NCBI GenBank assembly: GCA_049325275.1 | Contig: JBMOLU010000001.1 | Location: forward strand, 248,001 to 312,000 | Direction of reading: 5' to 3' | Length of the DNA: 64,000 nucleotides | Origin: CAIQJJ01 sp049325275 | GTDB lineage: Bacteria > Chloroflexota > Anaerolineae > Anaerolineales > UBA4823 | Part shown: positions 34,372-42,646 of the stretch, piece by piece | Numbering within the stretch: the stretch's first letter is position 1 | Layout: each line of letters opens with the position of its first letter | Program-made: the position numbers and the translations under genes | Notes under the pieces: model-generated | Database searches by the model: none | What the model was told of the DNA's origin: nothing | The model's input: only the letters and a program-made list of their open reading frames with translations

Positions 34372-35145
34372 ATGGAACTGACCCCCAACACCCCAGGCCA
34401 ACGCGTGGATCTGCCCGACGCGCCCGTCGCCATCAGCGGCAAAGGCGAAACGGGAATGGAATACAAGATCATCGGGACCACCTTGCAGGCAGTTGTTATG
34501 GAACTCGATCCCGGTGAGACGGTTTATTCGGAGAGCGGCGGCATGGCCTGGATGACCGCTAACATCGATATGAAAACTTCTGGCCGTGGTGGCGGCATCG
34601 GCGGCGCGTTGGCGCGTGCCGTCAGCGGCGAATCGCTTTTCCTGGTGGAATACACCAGCCAGCGCGGCAAAGGGATGATCGCCTTTGCGTCCGATTTTCC
34701 CGGCAAGATCGTGCCGCTGCACCTCGCCGCCGGACAAGAAATGATCTGCCAGAAAACCGCCTTTCTCTGCGCTGAAAAGACGGCCGGCCTGAGCATCCAT
34801 TTTCGCAAGCGCCTGGGTGCCGGGCTTTTTGGCGGTGAAGGCTTCATCCTTCAGAAGATCAGTGGGCCGGGTGTGGCGTTCGTCTGTCTGGACGGTGAAA
34901 TCATGGAATATACCCTGGGTCCCAATCAGGTGCTCAAGGTAGATACCGGTCACGTGGCCATGTACGAGCCGAGCGTATCCTTCGACATCGAAATGGTCAA
35001 AGGCCTGACGAATATCTTCTTCGGCGGCGAAGGCCTCTTCCTGGCAACCCTGCGCGGCCCCGGGCGAGTCTGGCTGCAGACTATGCCCACCAGCAACCTG
35101 GCCAAGGCAATCATGCCCTACCTGCCCAAAGCCAGCAGCGGGTAG
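34372..35145 (+). CDS. AIM24/TIGR00266-family protein
   Basis: A 257-aa soluble protein. From residue 30 on it matches the AIM24 (DUF124, TIGR00266) family: EYKIIGTTLQAVVMELDPGE, SGGMAWMTANIDMKT, SLFLVEYTSQRGKGMIAFAS, FFGGEGLFLATLRGPGRVWL. The family forms small trimeric beta-barrels of unknown function, sometimes linked to membranes or stress. The N-terminal 28 residues (TPNTPGQRVDLP...) are an extension not usual in the family. AAAGGAG seven bases upstream fixes the ATG at 34372. Confidence 0.88.
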   Translation: MELTPNTPGQRVDLPDAPVAISGKGETGMEYKIIGTTLQAVVMELDPGETVYSESGGMAWMTANIDMKTSGRGGGIGGALARAVSGESLFLVEYTSQRGKGMIAFASDFPGKIVPLHLAAGQEMICQKTAFLCAEKTAGLSIHFRKRLGAGLFGGEGFILQKISGPGVAFVCLDGEIMEYTLGPNQVLKVDTGHVAMYEPSVSFDIEMVKGLTNIFFGGEGLFLATLRGPGRVWLQTMPTSNLAKAIMPYLPKASSG

Positions 35146-35162
35146 CTGCCAGCTTACTTGCC

Positions 35163-35190
35163 AATGTGCCCGCCTGCCGGCGGGCACATT
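35163..35190 (+). terminator. 12-bp perfect hairpin after the AIM24 gene
   Basis: AATGTGCCCGCC and its complement around TGCC, 18 bases past the stop codon. No T tract follows, so it may be a Rho-independent-like pause or mRNA-stability hairpin. Confidence 0.45.
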
Positions 35191-35322
35191 GCGTTGCGCA
35201 GGTCTTGCAAGGTCTTGTGAAGCGCTTCCGTACCTTGGCGAAACCGGAATTATCCCACTTCGTTAATGCCAGTGGGTTGAAACTCTGGAGCAGGCCGTAG
35301 CGAAAATTTCGGCTAAAATATC

Positions 35323-35382
35323 CCCAACCCTGCTCTTAATTCTGTGATTTTTCTGCACAGCGTGTATGGGTTAAGCGCTAAC
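35323..35382. repeat. 57-bp interspersed element, copy 1
   Basis: AACCCTGCTCTTAATTCTGT, then TTTTTCTGCACAGCG and a GGGTTAAGCGCTAACCC palindrome. A second copy is at 41801-41858. The copy ends four bases before the possible ATG at 35387. Confidence 0.65.
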
Positions 35383-35386
35383 CCGC

Positions 35387-35572
35387 ATGAAGGCTGTCAC
35401 TACATTAGTAACAACCGTGGACTCTCCCCCTCGGGCCAGCGGGAATGACGAACCCTTTGGTTCGCAGGCCAGGGGGATGGGAAAAGCTCAACCACGATCA
35501 GGTGCAGTGACACCCGATTTCGACTATCGTGAATTTATCAGCTATTTGAAGAATGGGAAACCGACTCCATGA
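35387..35572 (+). CDS. Small ORF overlapping the ettA start (possible leader peptide)
   Basis: A 61-codon frame ending DFDYREFISYLKNGKPTP, whose TGA overlaps the ettA ATG (ATGA, positions 35569-35572). That overlap is the usual sign of translational coupling. The first ATG (35387) has no ribosome site and borders a repeat; a second ATG at 35477 begins MGKAQPRSGAV. The last 20 residues look more protein-like than the first 40. No homologue recognised. It could be a short gene, a leader peptide controlling ettA, or chance. Confidence 0.4.
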   Translation: MKAVTTLVTTVDSPPRASGNDEPFGSQARGMGKAQPRSGAVTPDFDYREFISYLKNGKPTP

Positions 35573-37251
35573 CCGTAGACAATCAACAAGTCATCTTCTC
35601 CATGGTGCGTGTCAGCCGCACCTTTCCGCCAACCAACAAGCAAGTCATTCGTGACATTTCGCTTGGCTTCTATTATGGGGCCAAGATCGGTGTGCTTGGC
35701 CTGAATGGGGCCGGCAAATCGACCTTGCTGCGCATCATTGCCGGCAAAGATACCGGCTACACCGGTGAAGTGATGTTTTCGAAAGGCTATTCGGTTGGCC
35801 TGCTCGAGCAGGAGCCTGAGTTGGACGACAGCAAGACGGTCAAGCAGGTGGTCGAGGAAGCCGTCCAGCCCACCAAAGACCTGCTGGCCCGTTTCGATGC
35901 CGTCAACGAGAAGTTCTCCGATCCCGATGCCGATTTCGATGCCCTGATCGCCGAGCAGGCCAGGCTGCAAGACGAACTGGAGCGCCTGGACGCCTGGAAT
36001 CTCGACAGCCGCCTGGAGATGGCGATGGATGCCCTGCGCTGCCCGTCCGGCGATACGCCCGTCAGAGTGCTTTCGGGCGGCGAGCGGCGGCGCGTGGCGC
36101 TCACCCGCCTGCTCTTGACCGAGCCCGACATTCTCCTGCTCGACGAACCGACCAATCACCTCGACGCCGAATCGGTGGCCTGGCTGGAGCGCCATTTGCA
36201 GCAGTACCGCGGAACGGTGATCGCCGTCACACACGATCGTTATTTTCTCGATAACGTGGCCGGCTGGATACTGGAGCTCGACCGCGGTTACGGCATCCCT
36301 TGGAAGGGCAACTATTCCTCCTGGCTGGAACAGAAGCAGGAACGCCTGCGCCGTGAGGAACAATCCGAGAGCAAACGCATCAAAACGCTGGAACGCGAGT
36401 TGGAATGGATCCGCCTCTCGCCCAAGGCCCGGCAGGCCAAAGGGAAGGCGCGTGTCAGCGCCTACGAAAAGCTCCTCGGCCAGGAAGCCGAGCAGTACCG
36501 CGGCGAACAGGAGATTTACATTCCCCCAGGCCCGCGCCTGGGCGATATGGTTATCGAGATGAAAGGAGTCTCGAAAGCCTACGGCGACCGCTTACTGATC
36601 GATGCTCTCGATCTGTCCGTTCCACCCGGCTCCATCGTCGGCGTGATCGGGCCTAACGGTGCCGGGAAGACGACCTTGCTAAAACTGATCACCGGCCAGG
36701 AGAAGCCCGATAGCGGCACGCTGCGCATCGGAGAAACCGTGCAACTGGCGTATGTCGATCAATCACGGCAGACGCTCAACCCCGAAAACAACGTCTGGCA
36801 GGAAATTTCCGATGGTGAGGAAACGCTCGTTTTGGGGACGCGCCGCTTCAATTCCAGAGCCTACGTGGCCAGCTTCAATTTCCAGGGGGGCGATCAGCAA
36901 AAGAAGGTTGGCACGCTTTCCGGTGGTGAACGCAACCGCGTTCACCTGGCGAAGATTCTCAAGCAGGAGGCCAACGTAATTCTGCTCGACGAGCCGACCA
37001 ACGACCTCGATGTCAACACGCTGCGCGCCCTTGAAGAGGCGCTCGACAGCTTCGCCGGTTGTGCGGTGGTCGTCAGCCACGACCGCTGGTTTCTCGACCG
37101 CGTCGCCACACATATCCTGGCCTTCGAAGAAGATGGTGGCACTTTCTGGTTCGATGGGAATTTTTCCGACTACGAGGCTGACCGCAAACGCCGCCTGGGA
37201 ATAGCCGCCGACACCCCCCACCGCATCAAGTACCGCAGCCTGAAGCGCTAA
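35569..37251 (+). CDS. ettA: Energy-dependent translational throttle protein EttA (ABC-F)
   Basis: A 560-aa ABC-F ATPase that binds the ribosomal E site and gates the first elongation cycle according to the ATP/ADP ratio. Two ATPase domains without membrane segments: Walker A GLNGAGKST near 44 and GPNGAGKTT near 363; signatures LSGGERRRV and LSGGERNRV; Walker B ILLLDEPTNHLD and VILLDEPTNDLD. The P-site tRNA-interaction linker is the charged coiled coil at about 255-310 (KQERLRREEQSESKRIKTLE). Length matches EttA (about 555 aa). Its 3' end (last 24 codons plus stop) is repeated downstream in a 95-bp tandem array. Confidence 0.93.
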   Translation: MTVDNQQVIFSMVRVSRTFPPTNKQVIRDISLGFYYGAKIGVLGLNGAGKSTLLRIIAGKDTGYTGEVMFSKGYSVGLLEQEPELDDSKTVKQVVEEAVQPTKDLLARFDAVNEKFSDPDADFDALIAEQARLQDELERLDAWNLDSRLEMAMDALRCPSGDTPVRVLSGGERRRVALTRLLLTEPDILLLDEPTNHLDAESVAWLERHLQQYRGTVIAVTHDRYFLDNVAGWILELDRGYGIPWKGNYSSWLEQKQERLRREEQSESKRIKTLERELEWIRLSPKARQAKGKARVSAYEKLLGQEAEQYRGEQEIYIPPGPRLGDMVIEMKGVSKAYGDRLLIDALDLSVPPGSIVGVIGPNGAGKTTLLKLITGQEKPDSGTLRIGETVQLAYVDQSRQTLNPENNVWQEISDGEETLVLGTRRFNSRAYVASFNFQGGDQQKKVGTLSGGERNRVHLAKILKQEANVILLDEPTNDLDVNTLRALEEALDSFAGCAVVVSHDRWFLDRVATHILAFEEDGGTFWFDGNFSDYEADRKRRLGIAADTPHRIKYRSLKR

Positions 37252-37432
37252 GGGGGGCGGTCAGCCTTACCGCTGACCGCAAACGCCGCCTGGGAATAGC
37301 CGCCGACACCCCCCACCGCATCAAGTACCGCAACCTGAAGCGCTAAGGGGGGCGGTCAGCCTTACCGCTGACCGCAAACGCCGCCTGGGAATAGCCGCCG
37401 ACACCCCCCACCGCATCAAGTACCGCAGCCTG
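37178..37432. repeat. 95-bp tandem repeat spanning the ettA 3' end
   Basis: Units begin at 37178, 37273 and 37368 with CTGACCGCAAACGCCGCCTG. The first two are full and nearly identical (one G/A difference in CGCAGCCTG/CGCAACCTG); the third breaks off at 37432. Each unit holds the last 24 codons and stop of ettA plus a GCGGTCAG/CTGACCGC hairpin after GGGGGG. Only the first unit is in the reading frame. Confidence 0.92.
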
Positions 37433-37434
37433 CC

Positions 37435-37495
37435 CCCGCCCGGGCATGAATGCCCGGGCTACAACACAGCGCCGGATCAATCCGGCTTTTTGGCC
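37435..37495. repeat. CCCGGGC-type interspersed element, copy 2, with terminator
   Basis: GCCCGGGCAT-ga-ATGCCCGGGC hairpin, GGCTACAAC, then GCCGGAT-ca-ATCCGGC-TTTTT (37471-37491). Matches 9163-9228. On the + strand it probably terminates ettA. Confidence 0.75.
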
Positions 37496-37570
37496 AGGGC
37501 GGCTGACCCACCTGGGGCGGCGGGCATCTTGCCCGCTCTTCCCGCCAGCGAGCAAACCTGGGTGAGGGAA

Positions 37571-38299
37571 TTATGCGAGCAGCTTCCAGCCCAGGCCGGC
37601 AGCCACGCTGATGATGCAAACAACCAGGAGCGCAGCCCCCGGCATCCACCAACCCTGCATCCCGGCGAGCAAGGCGCACAGTGCCGTTACCGCCATAAAG
37701 CGCATAGCGTTGTAGAACGATAGCTTCGCCTGCGTAGCCAACCTGCCGTTTGTGTAACACAGAAAGACGCCTGCAACCAGGCTGCCTGTCGCCGCAAAAA
37801 ACCACACAGCAAAAAGCTGTTCCCCACTCAAAAAAGGTACGTTCATCATGACCATCCCACACATGCTCTGACGGTACGGCAGTGTGGATGCCGGAAGATG
37901 GCTGATCTGCGCGAAAATGAAACGGCCGAGGTCGACTTGTTCCAGGCCGACCTGCCAGGACATTTGCTTGCTCTCCCTGGGCGCGAGTGAAAGCCGGGTT
38001 TCTTCGGCGCGCAGCAGGCCAGGCCCGCTGAAGTTGGTCCGCACCAGAAGCGAGATTTCCTTGTCAAGCGGGTTGGTGAAATTTACCACGACAAACGCTG
38101 GCTGGTTGGGGGTGACCAGGATGGGACAACTTACCTCCGGCACTGGCTCGTTGCTGTAGCGAACAAAGCCATAGAAGAGCGCTTCGTAATCTGCCCAGAT
38201 TGCCAGGATGGCCAGCAGCAGGGTAAGGAGTAACCCTGTGAAGTACAATGCTATACCCGCCGTAGAAAGTACTTTGTTGGGCGTGAGAGGCTTTCTCAT
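37571..38299 (-). CDS. Membrane protein of unknown function
   Basis: A 242-aa protein not recognised. One transmembrane segment near 13-35 (STAGIALYFTGLLLTLLLAI), an outer domain of about 110 residues with beta-strand character (ILVTPNQPAFVVVNFTNPLD, TRLSLAPRESKQMSWQV), then three hydrophobic segments to the C-terminus. The outer part resembles a small Ig-like or DUF11-like fold, but that is a guess. It lies six bases after the DUF2270/DUF2179 gene in the same operon as an SLC13-type transporter. Confidence 0.65.
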   Translation of the reverse strand: MRKPLTPNKVLSTAGIALYFTGLLLTLLLAILAIWADYEALFYGFVRYSNEPVPEVSCPILVTPNQPAFVVVNFTNPLDKEISLLVRTNFSGPGLLRAEETRLSLAPRESKQMSWQVGLEQVDLGRFIFAQISHLPASTLPYRQSMCGMVMMNVPFLSGEQLFAVWFFAATGSLVAGVFLCYTNGRLATQAKLSFYNAMRFMAVTALCALLAGMQGWWMPGAALLVVCIISVAAGLGWKLLA

Positions 38300-38305
38300 C
38301 TTTTT

Positions 38306-39355
38306 CTATTCCTTTTCTGAAAGCGGCATGAAACCGCGGCCGAGGACTTCTTGCGCCGGAGAGATGATCACGAACGCCGTGGCGTCCTGCTCGCTGACAA
38401 GCGCCTTCAACTGGTTGATTTCCGTCACCGTCAGCGCGCACAGCAGGATGTCGCGCGCTTCGCCGGTGTACATGCCCATGCCGGCCAGGTGCGTGGCACC
38501 GCGTTTCAACTTTTCAAAAATTTGGCGGCTGATCGCTTCCGCTTGCCCGGTGATGATCACGGCAAGGAACTGCTTGCGGCGATTCGCCCGGCGGAACCAG
38601 GCTTGTACTCCCTGCCCGGGTACTTTCGCCGGTCCCATCCGTTCGCCGATGAAGCGCGGCAGCACCTCGCCTGTGGCATCGTGCATGCCTACCGTCAGCA
38701 AGCCGATCAAGAAAAGGACGCTCACATACAGGATGGTAGCCAGGAAAATAATTCCGCCATCGAGTGGCCCGATAGCTGCCCGCGTCACCAGCTCTGTAAA
38801 CGAGTTAGCCGGCAAGGGATGCAGGTAGAGTTTTCCAACCCAGGAGATCAAGACGGCCAGGTATAACCACCAATAATTGTGCCGTACGCGCCGGCCCAGC
38901 GCTTCCAGCATCGAAACTGGAAAATCGGGTTGCAACAGGCTTTCAGCCAGCCCTTCCGCCCACGACGCCGAAGGTGCGAAAGGCGGTACCAGCATCGCGG
39001 CGAAGAAATCGGTTTCCAACAAACGCACACGTTCACTCCAGAGTTCGTAATAGCGGTAGCGGCGCGCTTCGATCCACAAAAACATGGTTACCAACAAGAA
39101 ATTCAATAAAATTACATTGGCATACGACTCGATATTGGTAAAGGCGAGGCTCACAGCGGCGCCGGTCGTGGCAACGGCCCAGTTGGTCGTCGCATCGAGC
39201 CGTTGCCGCCAGACGTTCGAACGCGTGACCTCGGCGCGAAAGAAATGCACCATGGCGGTGGTAAACTCTCCCACCCGCATTCGATAACCGCGATAGGTCC
39301 AGACCGAATCGACGTCGGCTTGAGAGAAGTTCGGGGGATCGCTATTGTCCATCAT
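38306..39355 (-). CDS. DUF2270-DUF2179 fusion membrane protein
   Basis: A 349-aa protein. Residues 15-230 match DUF2270 (TYRGYRMRVGEFTTAMVHFF, WIEARRYRYYELWSERVRLL, RRVRHNYWWLYLAVLISWVG) with four hydrophobic segments. The C-terminal 90 residues (GQAEAISRQIFEKLKRGATH, GMGMYTGEARDILLCALTVT, DATAFVIISPAQEVLGRGF) match DUF2179, the cytoplasmic domain normally found at the end of YitT-type proteins. Joining the two is unusual. The ATG at 39355 overlaps the stop of the SLC13 gene by four bases; MM at the start allows 39352 as well. Confidence 0.82.
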   Translation of the reverse strand: MMDNSDPPNFSQADVDSVWTYRGYRMRVGEFTTAMVHFFRAEVTRSNVWRQRLDATTNWAVATTGAAVSLAFTNIESYANVILLNFLLVTMFLWIEARRYRYYELWSERVRLLETDFFAAMLVPPFAPSASWAEGLAESLLQPDFPVSMLEALGRRVRHNYWWLYLAVLISWVGKLYLHPLPANSFTELVTRAAIGPLDGGIIFLATILYVSVLFLIGLLTVGMHDATGEVLPRFIGERMGPAKVPGQGVQAWFRRANRRKQFLAVIITGQAEAISRQIFEKLKRGATHLAGMGMYTGEARDILLCALTVTEINQLKALVSEQDATAFVIISPAQEVLGRGFMPLSEKE

Positions 39356-41151
39356 ACATTCCAGAAAAGGTGGAGACCAAACAGGATCAGGATGGCAACC
39401 AGGATCGTCAAGGGGCCACCCACGCGTAAATAATCTTTGAACGTATAGCCGCCGGCGCTCATGACCACAATATTGACCGGGTGACCAAACGGTGATGGAA
39501 AAGCCAGCGAACAGGCCAGGGCCACGGCCATGCCCATTCCCCGCGCGTCGATGCCGAGCGTTTGTGCGGCAGAAATTGCGAGGGGCGCCATAACGAGTGA
39601 GGCCACCTGCCCGCCCATCAACTGCGTGAGCACAAAAGTAATGCCCAGCAGGATTGCAGCCAGGACGAGGGCCGGTGGATGCCCAAAGAAATACAAGATC
39701 TGTTTCACCACTTGCTCGGCCAACCCACTGGAAAGAATGGCCGTGCTTAATGGCCACATGCCGGCGATCAAAAAGATTGCTTTCCACTCAATCGCCCGGT
39801 AGGCATCTTCCATGCTCAAGCAATTGCTCAACAGCAATCCCACGGCACCGGCCATTGCCGCAACGGCCATGGGTAACAAATCGGTTGCAGCCAGCAAAAG
39901 GGCCAACGTCGTGATGGCAACCGCCAACCAGCCTTTTTGCGGGTTCTTGATCGGATCCGAGTCTTCCTCGAGGACGATGAAATCTGACTCCGAACGCAGC
40001 ATCCGCAATTGCGACGCATGTCCCTGCACCAACAAGGCATCGCCGTAGTGCAAAGGTGTCTCGGCGAGGTCGTTTTGCAGGGGTTTCCCTTCGCGCCAGA
40101 AGGCCAACACATTGAAGCCATACTTTTCGCGAAAGTGAATTTCGCGCAAGCTTTTCCCGACGAATTGATTGTGCGGCGCGAGCACCACTTCGGCCAAGAT
40201 TACGGCGTCGTCGGTGACCTGCATCGGGATCGTCGGCGCGCCAAGCAACTTCAACCCGTAAGGGGCCAACATAGCCTGATTGGGGATACCCTGTGCCAGC
40301 ACAATGTCTTCAGCCCATACCTGTTCGTCTTTGCCCGGCGCCATTTGCGCCCTTCCATTGCGGATCAAGCCAACAACCGACAGGCCAAAACGCTGGTACC
40401 ACTGTCCATTGGCAATATCGCGCCCGGCCAATATAGAACCGGGTTGAACGAAAATATGGTGCAGGTTTTCTTCGATGCCGTACAGGTTCAAAAGCGCAAT
40501 GTTCAGTTGTTGGTCCGGTGATGTCCTTTGCTTCGAGGAAGGGAGCGGCAGCAGCCTGCGTCCCACAAAAACCATGTACAGGGCGCCCACGACCACAATT
40601 GGAAAGCCGATGGGGAAGAAATCCAACAGGCCAAAGGGTTCGTAACCGGCGCTGCGCAATGCACTGCTGACGATAATGTTGGACGTTGTCAACAAAGTGG
40701 CCATGCCGCCCAGCAGGACTCCGTAAGCCAGAGGCATCATCAATCGTTGGGCGGAGAAGCGCGTTTGCCGGGATAACACGGTTACGGCTGGTAATAATAC
40801 GCCCACCGCCGCAATATTGTTCATAAAGAGGGACAATCCCGCCGATGCAAGCAGCGAAACCAGGATTAACCGGGCCTCCTGTTTGCCGCCAATCCACTGC
40901 ATTCCCCGTCCAAGCTGTCGTGCGACTCCCGTTTGGCGTAGCCCTTCAGAGAGGATCGAAACGCCCAGGATCGTCATCACAGCCGACCCGCTAAAGCCGC
41001 TAAACAAAGCCTCGACCGGCACGACGCGCGTCAGCCCCAAGATCACCAGGACCAGTAAACCCACGACATCGGGGCGCAGTTTCTCAGAGATCAGCAAAAA
41101 GCCGGCAGCCAGGGTTAAGATTAAGGCAAAAAGTGCAGGCCAATCATTCAC
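39352..41151 (-). CDS. SLC13-family permease with paired RCK_C (TrkA_C) domains
   Basis: A 599-aa membrane transporter of the ArsB/NhaD/SLC13 superfamily. Hydrophobic segments at 1-200 and 410-599 flank a cytoplasmic region holding two RCK_C domains (GSILAGRDIANGQWYQRFGL... and NQFVGKSLREIHFREKYGFN...). The re-entrant motifs SLFMNNIAAVGVLLPAV and LLTTSNIIVSSAL match the family. Likely substrates are sulfate, dicarboxylates or phosphate; not decidable here. Start GTG at 41151, eight bases after TATAAT on the minus strand and with no ribosome site, suggests a leaderless message. It heads an operon with two further membrane proteins. Confidence 0.85.
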   Translation of the reverse strand: MNDWPALFALILTLAAGFLLISEKLRPDVVGLLVLVILGLTRVVPVEALFSGFSGSAVMTILGVSILSEGLRQTGVARQLGRGMQWIGGKQEARLILVSLLASAGLSLFMNNIAAVGVLLPAVTVLSRQTRFSAQRLMMPLAYGVLLGGMATLLTTSNIIVSSALRSAGYEPFGLLDFFPIGFPIVVVGALYMVFVGRRLLPLPSSKQRTSPDQQLNIALLNLYGIEENLHHIFVQPGSILAGRDIANGQWYQRFGLSVVGLIRNGRAQMAPGKDEQVWAEDIVLAQGIPNQAMLAPYGLKLLGAPTIPMQVTDDAVILAEVVLAPHNQFVGKSLREIHFREKYGFNVLAFWREGKPLQNDLAETPLHYGDALLVQGHASQLRMLRSESDFIVLEEDSDPIKNPQKGWLAVAITTLALLLAATDLLPMAVAAMAGAVGLLLSNCLSMEDAYRAIEWKAIFLIAGMWPLSTAILSSGLAEQVVKQILYFFGHPPALVLAAILLGITFVLTQLMGGQVASLVMAPLAISAAQTLGIDARGMGMAVALACSLAFPSPFGHPVNIVVMSAGGYTFKDYLRVGGPLTILVAILILFGLHLFWNV

Positions 41152-41159
41152 GGGATTGG

Positions 41160-41165
41160 ATTATA
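41160..41165 (-). promoter_or_regulatory. -10 element of the SLC13 gene, probably leaderless
   Basis: TATAAT on the minus strand ends eight bases before the GTG start. The -35 is poor. Confidence 0.5.
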
Positions 41166-41179
41166 CTCTACCCCAGGCA

Positions 41180-41208
41180 TTGACGCTCAGGATAAAATTT
41201 GATAAAAT
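41180..41208 (+). promoter_or_regulatory. Promoter of the A-type Fe-S carrier gene
   Basis: TTGACG (41180-41185), a 17-base spacer, TAAAAT (41203-41208), giving a leader of about 80 bases. Divergent from the SLC13 promoter 15 bases away. Confidence 0.6.
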
Positions 41209-41294
41209 TTATCCGAATTAGAGTTGTTTTTGGCAGTTTGCGGCCTGCTCGTTCCTGCGGGAAACGTTCACCGCAAATTGCTCAGGAGTATGAT

Positions 41295-41705
41295 ATGGAT
41301 AATGCTGTCGAACAGACCGATCTGAATACAATCTCGCTCACCGAAAGCGCTGCCGCAGCCATTCGGGACCTGATGGCCAAGCGTGAACTGGAAGGATATG
41401 CTTTACGGGTGTTTATTTCGGGCGGCGGTTGCTCGGGTTTCCAATATGGCATGGCCCTGGAGGGAAATGCCCGCGAACAGGATCAAGTGTTCGAGCAATA
41501 TGGCGTCAGGGTTGTTATCGATGAAGTTTCCATCGAGTATCTGCGTGGGGCGACGGTCGACTACGTGGACGAGTTGATGGGGAGCGGTTTCAAAATTCAC
41601 AACCCTAATGCGGTTTCTACCTGTGGCTGTGGCAGTTCTTTCCGTACATCCGGCGAAGCAGGCAGTGCTGGTGGCGGAAGCTGCGGTTGCGGTGGTCATC
41701 ACTGA
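41295..41705 (+). CDS. A-type iron-sulfur carrier (IscA/ErpA/HesB family)
   Basis: A 136-aa protein that would hold and deliver Fe-S clusters. The three ligands are Cys46 (GGGCSGFQYGM), Cys110 and Cys112 (STCGCGSSF), spaced as in ErpA/IscA. After this conserved end there is a 20-residue tail rich in Gly, Ser and Cys ending GGGSCGCGGHH, not usual in the family and possibly metal-binding. AGGAG six bases before the ATG fixes the start. No other isc/suf genes are nearby. Confidence 0.9.
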   Translation: MDNAVEQTDLNTISLTESAAAAIRDLMAKRELEGYALRVFISGGGCSGFQYGMALEGNAREQDQVFEQYGVRVVIDEVSIEYLRGATVDYVDELMGSGFKIHNPNAVSTCGCGSSFRTSGEAGSAGGGSCGCGGHH

Positions 41706-41735
41706 TTTCGCCCACTGTAAGAACCATCAAGAAAC

Positions 41736-41763
41736 AAAAAGGCTGCCGGATGCAGCCTTTTTT
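41736..41763 (+). terminator. Rho-independent terminator of the Fe-S carrier gene
   Basis: AAAAAGGCTGC-cggat-GCAGCC followed by TTTTTTT, 30 bases after the stop. Confidence 0.92.
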
Positions 41764-41800
41764 CGTTATCCAACCCTAACTCGCATAAAGCGGGACAGGC

Positions 41801-41858
41801 CTAACCCTACTCTTAATTCTGTGTTTTTCTACATAAGGCGTTGGGAGTAGGCATTAAC
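41801..41858. repeat. 57-bp interspersed element, copy 2
   Basis: AACCCTACTCTTAATTCTGT, TTTTTCTACATAAGGCG, GGCATTAAC; aligns with 35323-35382. It runs into the stop codon of the SH3 gene on the minus strand. Confidence 0.65.
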
Positions 41859-42525
41859 GGCCCCGCAGAATGGAAATAAAAACACCAAACAAACCGACGA
41901 CACCCATGCCAATGATCCAGAAACCCATGGGGATACGCGGAGCCTGCGCGATGGCACTGCTTGCCCGATACGTAGGAATGGCCAAGGGCGGCGGTGCGGT
42001 AAACGTGGGCGGCCTTGTGGGCGGCGCCGCGACGATAAATCGCGCCGCCAACGTCGGATCGATGGTGGGGGTAGTTTTTGGCGGCGGTGCGGCCGGCGGT
42101 TCGACGATGGGCAATTGGCCTTCGCCAACCGTATCGACCACGTAGGCGAAGACCCACCCGATCCCATCGGGCGCGCCCGGGTAGGAAATGAGAATCCAGT
42201 CGCCGCCTTCTCCGGTAACGCCGGGCGTGCGGCCCAGGGCCGGTGCGTACTGTCCAATGGTCAGCACACCCACCTTGGCATAGTCACGCCCCGGGCCGGC
42301 GCGTATATTGACCTGCTCTTCGGCGCCCGCGCCGGTTTTCGGGGTGATCATCAGGCTGCTGGGGCTGCTGGTCACCGTGGGGATCGAACCGGTAGGCTGC
42401 TGCGCCGGCGCACCGGCCTCTGCCTCGAGAGTCCAGAACATGCTAAAAAGCAGGAAGAGGAAGAAGCTGCCGTAAAGGGCAACACGGGCAAATTCCCGTT
42501 TCGGGTTGGATCGTGATCGCTTCAT
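41854..42525 (-). CDS. Membrane-anchored SH3-domain protein
   Basis: A 223-aa protein with a transmembrane segment near 14-32 (VALYGSFFLFLLFSMFWTL), a bacterial SH3 (SH3b/SH3_3) domain at about 65-130 (EEQVNIRAGPGRDYAKVGVL, GDWILISYPGAPDGIGWVFA), a Pro/Thr/Ala linker and a second membrane segment near the C-terminus (GFWIIGMGVVGLFGVFISIL). SH3b domains bind peptidoglycan or surface ligands. No ribosome site is obvious at the ATG. Function beyond envelope attachment is not known. Confidence 0.75.
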   Translation of the reverse strand: MKRSRSNPKREFARVALYGSFFLFLLFSMFWTLEAEAGAPAQQPTGSIPTVTSSPSSLMITPKTGAGAEEQVNIRAGPGRDYAKVGVLTIGQYAPALGRTPGVTGEGGDWILISYPGAPDGIGWVFAYVVDTVGEGQLPIVEPPAAPPPKTTPTIDPTLAARFIVAAPPTRPPTFTAPPPLAIPTYRASSAIAQAPRIPMGFWIIGMGVVGLFGVFISILRGR

Positions 42526-42646
42526 AAGATTACGTGCCGGGTTGGTTTATTTTCAAAACTGACAACCCTTTTTTTGCGTAAGTGCAGTAGATTATAATCT
42601 GTCAACGCATATTAGTTGATTGGAAAACTGTGAGAAAGGATACTTG

